NCBI GenBank assembly: GCA_030152125.1
Contig: JASLIR010000408.1
Coordinates: 1-6,569, forward strand
DNA: 6,569 bases
Direction of reading: 5' to 3'
Source of the DNA: Alkanindiges sp.
Lineage (GTDB): Bacteria > Pseudomonadota > Gammaproteobacteria > Pseudomonadales > Moraxellaceae
How positions within the stretch are numbered: position 1 is the first letter of the stretch; each line of letters opens with the position of its first letter. The position numbers were made by a program, and so were the translations under genes. The notes under the pieces are model-generated. The model was not told the origin of the DNA and searched no databases. It worked only from the letters and a program-made list of their open reading frames with translations. This document shows, one piece after another, positions 1-5,345 of the stretch.

Positions 1-58
1 GGGTGAGGTTCCTAGAATAAGCAACCAGCCTTCTTAATAATCGTTGTCAGGTTTAAGA

Positions 59-739
59 TTAAACATCCACCATCAACTCACGCTCAAAAAACTCCAGCGT
101 ACGCTTCCATACTACCTGCGCTTCCGGCAAAGCACGGCTTACACTACGGAAGCCATGCGGCATGTTGTAGGTATACGCCTCTACCCGGTCCCCCAGACCC
201 TTAATCAGCTTGTTGCGGCGTGCAGAAGGACAAATAGGATCAATATTGGACCAGTGGCCCTGAATCAGGCGAATACCATCCAGCGTTTCACTTTTGGGAA
301 TACCCGCGCCTTCAATGCCCAGTGAATGGTGGTATACCACTGGTGCCAGCATATCATCACGCTTGGCCATCTGAATCACAAAGCCACCGGTCAGGCATTG
401 CCCCAGCATGCCCAGGCGGCCATTACAGCGCGGGTCAGCCTTTAAGGCATCCAGCAGGGCATGCACTTCCTGATTAAGCTCGCTATTAGCACTATTTTTT
501 AGCGCGGCAGCATTTACAAAAGCCCGGATACAATAGCGCATGGCACCATCAGTAAACAGGTTGGGCACATATACCAGGTAACCACGGGCTGCCAAATCCC
601 GCGCATCTTCACGGTACACGTCCAGCAGGCCAAACAGTTCATGCAGCAATAAAATGCCCGGCGCACCCTCCGGTGATTCCGGTGCATACACCTCTACCTC
701 AATCTCGCGCGTGGGCAGTGCAATCTTTTTTATGTCCAT
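59..739 (-). CDS. Dienelactone hydrolase family protein (alpha/beta hydrolase)
   Basis: A 226-residue cytoplasmic alpha/beta hydrolase of the dienelactone hydrolase family, whose founding member opens the lactone ring of dienelactone with a Cys-Asp-His triad. Visible signs, numbered from the chosen start: a central strand followed by H33-E34-L-F-G (the conserved HExFG segment), the nucleophile elbow G113-Q-C115-L-T-G-G, the acid in GHWSNID167P, and the base in MPH195GF. The elbow is the GxCLTGG variant rather than the classical GYCLGG. There is no signal peptide, and the length is typical of the family. The frame stays open up to an ATG at 826, but I chose the ATG at 739: AGGAGG lies 9 bases before it (749-754), the family starts about here, and a good promoter lies at 816-845. 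The actual substrate cannot be told; many homologues are uncharacterised hydrolases. The gene diverges from the sigma factor operon. Confidence 0.88.
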   Translation of the reverse strand: MDIKKIALPTREIEVEVYAPESPEGAPGILLLHELFGLLDVYREDARDLAARGYLVYVPNLFTDGAMRYCIRAFVNAAALKNSANSELNQEVHALLDALKADPRCNGRLGMLGQCLTGGFVIQMAKRDDMLAPVVYHHSLGIEGAGIPKSETLDGIRLIQGHWSNIDPICPSARRNKLIKGLGDRVEAYTYNMPHGFRSVSRALPEAQVVWKRTLEFFERELMVDV

Positions 740-777
740 CGGATCATTCCTCCTGGCTGTGCCATATTGTTCGGTAT

Positions 778-792
778 GCAGCAAGCTGCTGC
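778..792 (-). repeat. Short inverted repeat in the hydrolase leader
   Basis: Two perfect 6-base arms, GCAGCA and TGCTGC, flank a 3-base centre. The dyad lies between the predicted transcription start and the ribosome binding site of the hydrolase, so it could be a small RNA hairpin or an operator half-site pair. Its role is unknown, and short dyads of this size can occur by chance. Confidence 0.3.
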
Positions 793-815
793 CCTGTTGT
801 GTTCCCGGCAGGCTG

Positions 816-845
816 ACTATATTCATGTCGGGTAGTAATAGACAA
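816..845 (-). promoter_or_regulatory. Candidate sigma70 promoter for the dienelactone hydrolase gene
   Basis: Read leftward, TTGTCT (840-845) and TATAGT (816-821) are separated by 18 bases and match the -35 and -10 consensus at 4 and 5 of 6 positions. Transcription would start near 809, giving a leader of about 70 bases that contains the AGGAGG at 749-754. This fits the start at 739 and argues against the ATG at 826. It is inferred from sequence only. Confidence 0.45.
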
Positions 846-1006
846 GTACGCAGCGGTCATCATTGTTTAAATCCATGAGGATAACTATCTTTTCTATAAA
901 AGAATGAATCCGGATTCGGCTTTTTTGCGTATATATCTATATGAAGGTCCGGTTTTAACAGCGCACCCACAAAGCCATACAGGCGGCGGGTTACAGAGGA
1001 ACGCAG

Positions 1007-1027
1007 GATTGATACATAAAATCAATC
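1007..1027. repeat. Operator-like dyad upstream of sigma factor operon
   Basis: GATTGAT and ATCAATC are perfect 7-base inverted arms separated by 7 AT-rich bases (1014-1020). The size and spacing suit a site for a dimeric regulator, or a weak RNA hairpin. It sits about 50 bases before the small frame at 1060 and 190 bases before the sigma factor start. No protein can be assigned to it. Confidence 0.35.
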
Positions 1028-1059
1028 AGATGGCATTCATTACACTTGCGGAGGGAAAC

Positions 1060-1182
1060 ATGTTGCTTTATCGTCGGCTGATGCTATGGGATAGCAGACC
1101 ATTAACCACTGGCAGGCGTTGCAACAGCGCTACAGGCGCCCTTGAAGGACAGCCCGTTAATGGCATCACAGAACATACTTGA
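1060..1182 (+). CDS. Possible 40-residue leader peptide ahead of the sigma factor
   Basis: An ATG at 1060 is preceded by GGAGG (1050-1054) at a 5-base spacing, a better ribosome binding site than that of the sigma factor itself. It opens a frame of 40 codons ending in TGA at 1180-1182, 17 bases before the sigma factor ATG at 1200. The predicted peptide starts MLLYRRLMLW, is basic at the front, and has no membrane segment or recognisable motif. Its position suggests a translated leader, for example for translational coupling, but a chance frame is quite possible. The same frame is open upstream to an ATG at 904, which lacks a comparable site. I do not recognise any family. Confidence 0.25.
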   Translation: MLLYRRLMLWDSRPLTTGRRCNSATGALEGQPVNGITEHT

Positions 1183-1199
1183 ATAAAAAGGGTATCAGG

Positions 1200-1751
1200 A
1201 TGACCATTGCTTTTCCCCTTGATGAACGGGTGCTGATCCTTAAAGTAAGCCGGGGTGACAAGGCTGCTTTTCGTGAGTTGTATGAGCAGACATCACCGCA
1301 GCTATATGGTGTGGCCCTAAGGCTGCTGCGCCGGCGTGACCTGGCGGAAGATATGGTGCAGGAAGTTTTTTTAACCCTGTGGCATGCAGCGGACCAGTAT
1401 GATGTGTCACGCGGTTCGGTACGCACCTGGTTATCCACCATTACCCGTAACCGCTGTATCGATTACCTGCGCCGCCAGCCCGCACACCAGGAAAATGCCG
1501 ATGAAATTCCACTGGAGGCATGTGCAGGCTTTGACCCGCAGCAAGCTACCTTAAGTGCAGACGATATTAAAATTTTAAGCGAATGTCTTTCGGAACTGAA
1601 CGAGCAGCAGCGTTGTGCGGTACTGCTGGCCTATTTTGATGGTTCTACCCATCAGCAGGTGGCACAACAGATGCAGTCGCCACTTGGCTCGGTTAAAACC
1701 TGGATTCGCCGTGGCCTGGATGCCCTGAAAAACTGTATGGGGGTGATATGA
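1200..1751 (+). CDS. ECF-type RNA polymerase sigma factor
   Basis: An extracytoplasmic-function sigma factor of 183 residues that directs RNA polymerase to a small regulon when released from its anti-sigma factor. Sigma region 2 covers about residues 10-92, with the core-binding helix around LAEDMVQEVFLTLW (48-61) and the promoter-melting and -10 recognition part ending in TWLSTITRNRCIDYLRR. A linker at about 93-125 precedes sigma region 4 (about 127-178), whose helix-turn-helix (about 148-170) ends SVKTWIRRGLDAL and reads the -35 element. Regions 1.1 and 3 are absent, as expected for the class. I chose the ATG at 1200 because AAGGG (1188-1192) lies 7 bases upstream; an in-frame TTG at 1179 would add 7 residues. 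The stop overlaps the anti-sigma gene by 4 bases, so the two are co-translated. Given its partner, a SigK-like RskA-controlled sigma factor is the best description; the regulon is unknown. Confidence 0.93.
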   Translation: MTIAFPLDERVLILKVSRGDKAAFRELYEQTSPQLYGVALRLLRRRDLAEDMVQEVFLTLWHAADQYDVSRGSVRTWLSTITRNRCIDYLRRQPAHQENADEIPLEACAGFDPQQATLSADDIKILSECLSELNEQQRCAVLLAYFDGSTHQQVAQQMQSPLGSVKTWIRRGLDALKNCMGVI

Positions 1752-2560
1752 TGAATCAGCCGCATGATCATAAACAGCATGAAAACTTAAACCTGATTGC
1801 CGCCCAGTATGTGCTGGGGGTCTTGTCCAGCGCTGCCCGTGAGCGCCTAAAAGCACGCATGCTACAGGAACCAGATCTGCGTGACCTGGTGTATGCCTGG
1901 GAGCGCCGCTTAAACCCGCTGGCTGGCATGGTGGCCCCGGAACCGGTACCCCCGCACCTGTGGCAGGCTATTATTGAAAAGATTGAACAAACCGGTACTG
2001 CAAGCACTTCAGCCCTGGAACGGCCATTACATGAGCGGTTGCCAGCCAATGACAGCCCGGCAGCGCCAACGGATATCCGCTATAAACGCTGGAAAACCTG
2101 GGCCGGTTTTAGCACCACAGTGGCCGCTGCACTGGCCCTATTCATTATTTTTGACCCTAATGGCATTGTACCCGTGGTGCACCTGCCAACCACACAAACG
2201 ACGCCACAAACCGCTGCACAACAGGAGCAGGACATTGCAGTACTTAGCAGCACTGATAAAACTCCGGCCTGGATTGTGCGCCGCCAGCAAGGTCAATTGC
2301 AGCTACTTAACCTGAATGCCGCCGCAGTGCCGGACCAGCATGACCTGGAATTATGGACGATACAGGGCAGTCAGGCCCCGCAGTCGCTGGGTATATTAAA
2401 AATGCGCGACGGCAAGGCAACCCTCTCCAACATCCAGGCAAGCCAGCTCAGTAAAGACAGTGTGCTGGCGATCAGCCTGGAGCCTGCTGGTGGCTCCCCT
2501 ACCGGCAGTCCGACTGGCGCTGTGCTATACACCGGTACGATTGTCAAGGCACAAGGCTAA
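1748..2560 (+). CDS. Anti-sigma factor, RskA (anti-sigma-K) type, membrane protein
   Basis: Single-pass inner-membrane anti-sigma factor of 270 residues that should bind the sigma factor encoded just upstream. The cytoplasmic N-terminal part (1-115) begins with HENLNLIAAQYVLGVLS, the helical segment typical of this family, then the WERRLNPLAGM and PPHLWQAIIEKI helices. It lacks the zinc-finger HxxxCxxC motif of the ZAS anti-sigma group. A transmembrane helix spans about 117-136. After it come a Thr/Gln/Pro-rich stretch (about 145-165) and the periplasmic RskA C-terminal domain (about 172-267), with the signature SLEPAGGSPTGSPTG (243-257) followed by VLYTG. ATG codons at 1748 and 1751 are both possible: GGGGG at 1739-1743 is 4 or 7 bases away, and the second has the better spacing. 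The overlap with the sigma gene fits coupled synthesis. In known members, signal-driven proteolysis releases the sigma factor; no protease gene is visible here. Confidence 0.9.
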   Translation: MMNQPHDHKQHENLNLIAAQYVLGVLSSAARERLKARMLQEPDLRDLVYAWERRLNPLAGMVAPEPVPPHLWQAIIEKIEQTGTASTSALERPLHERLPANDSPAAPTDIRYKRWKTWAGFSTTVAAALALFIIFDPNGIVPVVHLPTTQTTPQTAAQQEQDIAVLSSTDKTPAWIVRRQQGQLQLLNLNAAAVPDQHDLELWTIQGSQAPQSLGILKMRDGKATLSNIQASQLSKDSVLAISLEPAGGSPTGSPTGAVLYTGTIVKAQG

Positions 2561-2611
2561 GTCTTTCCCTGCATGGACTAACCATCCTTTACACCAGTCA
2601 CATGGCTGTAA

Positions 2612-2642
2612 CAGATGACTGTTAGTTCATCTGCTTTTATTT
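2612..2642 (+). terminator. Probable rho-independent terminator of the sigma/anti-sigma operon
   Basis: CAGATGA (2612-2618) pairs with TCATCTG (2627-2633) around an 8-base loop, followed by CTTTTATTT (2634-2642). It lies 51 bases after the anti-sigma stop. The stem is only moderately GC-rich and the T tract is interrupted, so termination may be partial. An alternative stem, CAGTCA (2595-2600) with TGACTG (2616-2621), shares bases 2616-2618 and could not form at the same time. Confidence 0.5.
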
Positions 2643-2682
2643 GAATTAATCTGTAAGACATAGTAAAAAATGTGACCTGGTT

Positions 2683-2691
2683 TGCTATACT
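2683..2691 (+). promoter_or_regulatory. Candidate extended -10 promoter for the secreted protein gene
   Basis: TGC followed directly by TATACT (2686-2691) makes an extended -10 element with 5 of 6 consensus bases. The -35 region is poor (A-rich sequence around 2663-2669), which is tolerated in extended -10 promoters. Transcription would begin near 2698, leaving a leader of about 158 bases. It is placed just after the terminator-like hairpin, which suggests that the downstream gene is transcribed separately from the sigma operon. Confidence 0.45.
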
Positions 2692-2735
2692 GGGCCCGCA
2701 CCAAGGGATTTTGGGTCAGCTGTTATTGCACCAGT

Positions 2736-2771
2736 CTTGATGGTTTTGCTGATAAAAACAGCAAAATCAAG
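2736..2771 (+). repeat. Strong imperfect hairpin in the leader of the secreted protein gene
   Basis: CTTGA (2736-2740) and TTTTGCTG (2744-2751) pair with CAGCAAAA (2759-2766) and TCAAG (2767-2771), giving 13 base pairs with a TGG bulge on the left arm and a 7-base loop ATAAAAA. No T tract follows on either strand, so it is not an ordinary terminator. It would lie about 40 bases into the predicted transcript and 85 bases before the start codon, as a regulatory RNA structure or a DNA operator. Confidence 0.55.
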
Positions 2772-2779
2772 GCACTCTG

Positions 2780-2792
2780 CCTCATGATGAGG
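2780..2792. repeat. 13-base palindrome in the leader of the secreted protein gene
   Basis: CCTCAT and ATGAGG are perfect arms around a single central G. It could be a repressor-type operator or a small hairpin next to the larger one at 2736-2771. No regulator is assigned. Confidence 0.3.
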
Positions 2793-2855
2793 TCAGTTAT
2801 CAGGCAGGCAATCAGCACCACCCAAGGGCGTTACAATCACAAGGATGATGAAAAT

Positions 2856-3863
2856 ATGAGAACAACACCGCGTCAATTGCTGGGTCGTCTGTCTGTTGCA
2901 TGTGCCATGCTGGTTTTACCTGTCGTTTCCCAGGCACAGGTTATTTGTACTTTTGATATTGCCGGTACTTCCGGTGATTTTTTTAATTATCTAAAAGACT
3001 ACACGCTGACTGCCAAAGGCTGGGGTGCCGACCTCAACCTGACTGCCTACAAAACCGAACAGGATGCCGTTAACGATTTTAAGAGTGGCAAATGCGATGC
3101 CATAGCGGCAACCGGCTACTCTACCCGTAGTTTTAACAACTTTACCAGTACCATTAGTGCCATTGGTGCCGTGCCCAGTAATGCCATTGCCAAAAACGTG
3201 ATTAGCCTGATGGCCAACCCCAAGCTGGCAGACGACATGGTACAGGGCCAGTATGAAGTGGCCGGGGTGCTGCCGGTGGGTGCCGCCTACTTTGTTTTAA
3301 AGGACCGTAGCATCAACAGTCTGGAAAAAGCCGAAGGCAAACGTGTGGGCGTGCTGCAGGTTGACCCTTCGCAGGAACAAATGCTGAAAAAAGTAGGTGG
3401 CAAGCCGGTATACATTACCTATGACAATGCCGTACCACGCTTTAAGGCTGGCCAGATGGACGTCCTGCCCGCCCCCGCCATGGCCTTTGAGGCACTGGAA
3501 GTTTACCGTGCCATGGGGCCTGCCGGTGGCATTGCCCGCTTTCCTATCAGCTTTATGACCGCCATCATCGTCATCAATAAGGACAAGTTTCCGGATGGTT
3601 TTGGCCAGAAAAGCAGGACATGGTTTGGCAACAAGGTTAATGCGGCCATGAACACCATTAACAATTATGAAAAAGCCGTACCGGCTAAATACTGGGTAAC
3701 TATTGCACCGGCGGACCAGGTGGGCTATATGCGCCTGATGCGACAGATGCGCCTGGAGTTTGTAGCCAACAAAAGCTATAACCCGAAAATGATCAACCTG
3801 CTGAAAAAACTGCGCTGCCAGCAAGACCCTTCCAGCTTTGAATGCAGCATGGATGGCGAGTAA
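2856..3863 (+). CDS. Secreted solute-binding-like protein, DUF6091 family
   Basis: A 335-residue exported protein with a Sec signal peptide: basic start MRTTPRQLLGR, hydrophobic core to about residue 24, likely cleavage after SQA27. The mature part looks like a two-lobed periplasmic binding protein, similar in outline to TRAP-type or phosphonate-type receptors: an opening strand VICTFDIAGTSGDFF, DFKSGKCDAIAATGY (about 74-88), a hinge-like region around KRVGVLQVDPSQEQ, and FKAGQMDVLPAPAMAFEALEVYR. The late segments GFGQKSRTWF, PAKYWV and LLKKLRC match, from memory, Acinetobacter proteins annotated as putative solute-binding protein (DUF6091). Four cysteines in the mature chain (31, 80, 321, 330) could form two disulfides. 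The ATG at 2856 was chosen because AAGGA (2841-2845) lies 10 bases upstream and the signal peptide starts there; the frame is open to a TTG at 2682, which would bury the signal. No permease gene is adjacent, so the ligand and even a transport role are unproven. Confidence 0.85.
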   Translation: MRTTPRQLLGRLSVACAMLVLPVVSQAQVICTFDIAGTSGDFFNYLKDYTLTAKGWGADLNLTAYKTEQDAVNDFKSGKCDAIAATGYSTRSFNNFTSTISAIGAVPSNAIAKNVISLMANPKLADDMVQGQYEVAGVLPVGAAYFVLKDRSINSLEKAEGKRVGVLQVDPSQEQMLKKVGGKPVYITYDNAVPRFKAGQMDVLPAPAMAFEALEVYRAMGPAGGIARFPISFMTAIIVINKDKFPDGFGQKSRTWFGNKVNAAMNTINNYEKAVPAKYWVTIAPADQVGYMRLMRQMRLEFVANKSYNPKMINLLKKLRCQQDPSSFECSMDGE

Positions 3864-3875
3864 TTGCTACCCTAT

Positions 3876-3901
3876 AAAAAAGAGGCCTGATGGCCTCTTT
3901 T
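3876..3901. terminator. Bidirectional rho-independent terminator
   Basis: AAAAGAGGCC (3878-3887) pairs perfectly with GGCCTCTTTT (3892-3901) around a TGAT loop: a 10-base-pair stem. Rightward the T tract is TTTT; leftward six T's follow (complement of 3876-3881), so the leftward form is the stronger. It sits 12 bases after the secreted protein stop and 20 bases beyond the transporter stop at 3921, so it ends both converging transcripts. Confidence 0.9.
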
Positions 3902-3920
3902 GCATTTAATGTCGCTGAAA

Positions 3921-5282
3921 TTATTTCGGCTGCCTGAGAGACTGTGCCCAGATAAATACCGGCACCAGCATCAGCACGCCTATCACCCCGCTCAAGGCAA
4001 AATGTGCGGTATAGCCCAGCGCATCAGCCATCGCTCCACTTACCGTATAACCCAGCCCGCCAACCACCGCCATAATGGATACCTGAAAGGTAAAATCACT
4101 ACCGGCATGCTGTGGCCGCGCATAATCCATCACCACAGTCAGCATCGCTACCAGCGCCATCGCAGCGGCCGTGCACTCCAGTGCATTCATACCAAACACC
4201 TGCCAAGCGCTTACCTGCTGGCGGGATTCAAACTGCCAGGCCAGGTAAGCATAAAACAGCGAACCAATGGTTTGAAACAGGTTAAACAGCCATAATGCCG
4301 TGGTGCGGGATAAATAGCGCATCCATAACGCCGCAATGCCAGCCCCCAGCAAGGATGCCACTGCACCCAGCATACTGGCCATCAAGCCAATATCAGACAG
4401 CTTAAAGCCCATATCCACCATCATGGGCTTCACCATGCCGTTGGCAATACCGTCTGATATCTTATAAGTCACCAGTACCAGCAACCACAGGCGCAGCTCG
4501 CGGGTGTGCCAGAAGTAGGAGAAATGCTCGGCAAACCAGCGTTGCCATGTGCGCCAGCGCTGCGTTAGGGAAAATTTAGAAGTGGAGGTACGTATCGCCT
4601 GCTTATCTGCAGGCCACTCCTCGTCCCATACGGCTTTCCAGTCCGGCTCGCGGTAGCGGAAAATCGGCAGGGTATTTAAGGCGACCAGCAAAGCCAGCCC
4701 CAGAAAAACCATTGCCCAGGCCCAGTAATCCAGCAACCACAAAATCACCCCACCACCAAAAATATAACCCAGGCGCGAGCCCAGCACCTGCATGGTATTG
4801 ACCCAGTGCCGGTGGTCCCTGCCCACAATCCTTACAGCCAGTGCATCGGTGGCTACATCCTGTGTGGCAGCGCAGGCATTCATTAAAAACAATACCAGAA
4901 AAAACAGCAGCAGAATGGCAGGCTGATGCAGCAAGGCAGGCTGGAAAAAAGCCAGTAAAGCCACACACAGCACCGTCAGGCTTTGCGTGGGCAAAATCCA
5001 GCTGCGGCTATGCCCGGTTTTGGCAGAATAATAACGGTCTACCAGCGGTGCCCACAAAAACTTAAAAGCCCATGGCGCCATCAGCAAACCAAAGCCGCCA
5101 ATGGCAGTAAGCGATACCCCATGCTGGCGTAAAATGGCTGGCAGCGCCTGTGTCATAAAGCCAACCGGCAAGCCCTGCGCCAGATACAGGCTGAGCAGCA
5201 AGCCCAGGCTATACACAGGCACTTTAGCGGATACAGCGGGAACTGATGGATTAAGCAAGGGATGGCTCTTTTTAGAAATCAA
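3921..5282 (-). CDS. MFS transporter, RhtX/FptX- and AmpG-like
   Basis: Inner-membrane major facilitator permease of up to 453 residues with about 12 hydrophobic segments in two halves, split by a long polar loop (about 207-262). The first half carries LYLAQGLPVGFMTQALPAILRQHGVSL (about 32-58) and the loop 2-3 motif FKFLWAPLVDRY (73-84), both typical of the RhtX/FptX siderophore-uptake permeases and related AmpG muropeptide permeases; QDVATDALAVRI (141-152) is the AmpG-type motif. The substrate is not certain: RhtX/FptX homology suggests a ferric siderophore, but no siderophore receptor or biosynthesis gene is visible. The start is odd: an in-frame TAA lies three codons before the TTG at 5282 and no ATG occurs before the first helix. 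TTG at 5282 gives the longest form; TTG at 5258, with AAAGAG 7 bases upstream, has the better ribosome binding site. The gene lies 63 bases after a MocR-type regulator on the same strand. Confidence 0.85.
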   Translation of the reverse strand: MISKKSHPLLNPSVPAVSAKVPVYSLGLLLSLYLAQGLPVGFMTQALPAILRQHGVSLTAIGGFGLLMAPWAFKFLWAPLVDRYYSAKTGHSRSWILPTQSLTVLCVALLAFFQPALLHQPAILLLFFLVLFLMNACAATQDVATDALAVRIVGRDHRHWVNTMQVLGSRLGYIFGGGVILWLLDYWAWAMVFLGLALLVALNTLPIFRYREPDWKAVWDEEWPADKQAIRTSTSKFSLTQRWRTWQRWFAEHFSYFWHTRELRLWLLVLVTYKISDGIANGMVKPMMVDMGFKLSDIGLMASMLGAVASLLGAGIAALWMRYLSRTTALWLFNLFQTIGSLFYAYLAWQFESRQQVSAWQVFGMNALECTAAAMALVAMLTVVMDYARPQHAGSDFTFQVSIMAVVGGLGYTVSGAMADALGYTAHFALSGVIGVLMLVPVFIWAQSLRQPK

Positions 5283-5312
5283 AGGGTTTTAAAAAAATCA
5301 ATCAACGAAGGC

Positions 5313-5340
5313 AATCTAGCATAACCTTACTATCTGACAA
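5313..5340 (-). promoter_or_regulatory. Candidate promoter for the MFS transporter
   Basis: Read leftward, TTGTCA (5335-5340, 5 of 6 consensus) and TAGATT (5313-5318, 4 of 6) are 16 bases apart, with TGC immediately before the -10 as an extended -10 motif. Transcription would start near 5306, 24 bases before the TTG at 5282 or 48 before the TTG at 5258. It would let the transporter be expressed apart from the regulator gene. I saw no terminator in this gap, so read-through from the regulator is also possible. Confidence 0.4.
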
Positions 5341-5345
5341 ATCTT

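Larger units (their letters stand above)
740..1199. other. Divergent intergenic region between hydrolase and sigma factor genes
   Basis: This 460-base gap must carry the control of two divergent units. It holds the candidate hydrolase promoter (816-845), a 12-base palindrome followed by a T tract (906-926), an AT-rich stretch around 930-943, a 7-base-arm dyad (1007-1027), a possible 40-codon frame with its own ribosome binding site (1060-1182), and a further hairpin inside that frame (1082-1096). I could not identify a convincing sigma70 or ECF-type promoter for the sigma factor operon. A GGAAC at 998-1002 resembles an RpoE-type -35, but nothing at the right distance resembles the matching -10. 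Confidence 0.6.

Noticed and set aside
51..64. GTTTAA-GA-TTAAAC dyad over the hydrolase stop codon as a terminator
   Set aside because: The stem is AT-only apart from the ends, the loop is 2 bases, and no T tract follows leftward. I see nothing else supportable in bases 1-58.
740..826. Longer start of the hydrolase at the ATG at 826
   Set aside because: The extra 29 residues are not part of the family, the site lacks a ribosome binding site as good as AGGAGG at 749-754, and the candidate -10 (816-821) would lie inside the coding region.
998..1030. RpoE-type autoregulatory promoter with GGAAC at 998-1002
   Set aside because: No sequence resembling the matching -10 element lies 16-17 bases downstream.
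904..1059. Extension of the small leader frame up to the ATG at 904
   Set aside because: No ribosome binding site, no recognisable protein features, and the start lies within the terminator-like palindrome; only the part from 1060 is arguable.
2682..2855. N-terminal extension of the secreted protein to the TTG at 2682
   Set aside because: It would overlap the predicted -10 and leader hairpin and place about 58 residues in front of a clear signal peptide.
3297..3824. Leftward 175-codon frame opposite the secreted protein gene
   Set aside because: It is fully antisense to a well-supported gene, has no recognisable domain, and is explained by the codon bias of the sense strand.
3900..4295. Rightward 131-codon frame opposite the transporter gene
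   Set aside because: It is antisense to the transporter, has unusual His/Gln-rich composition, and starts inside the bidirectional terminator area without a ribosome binding site.
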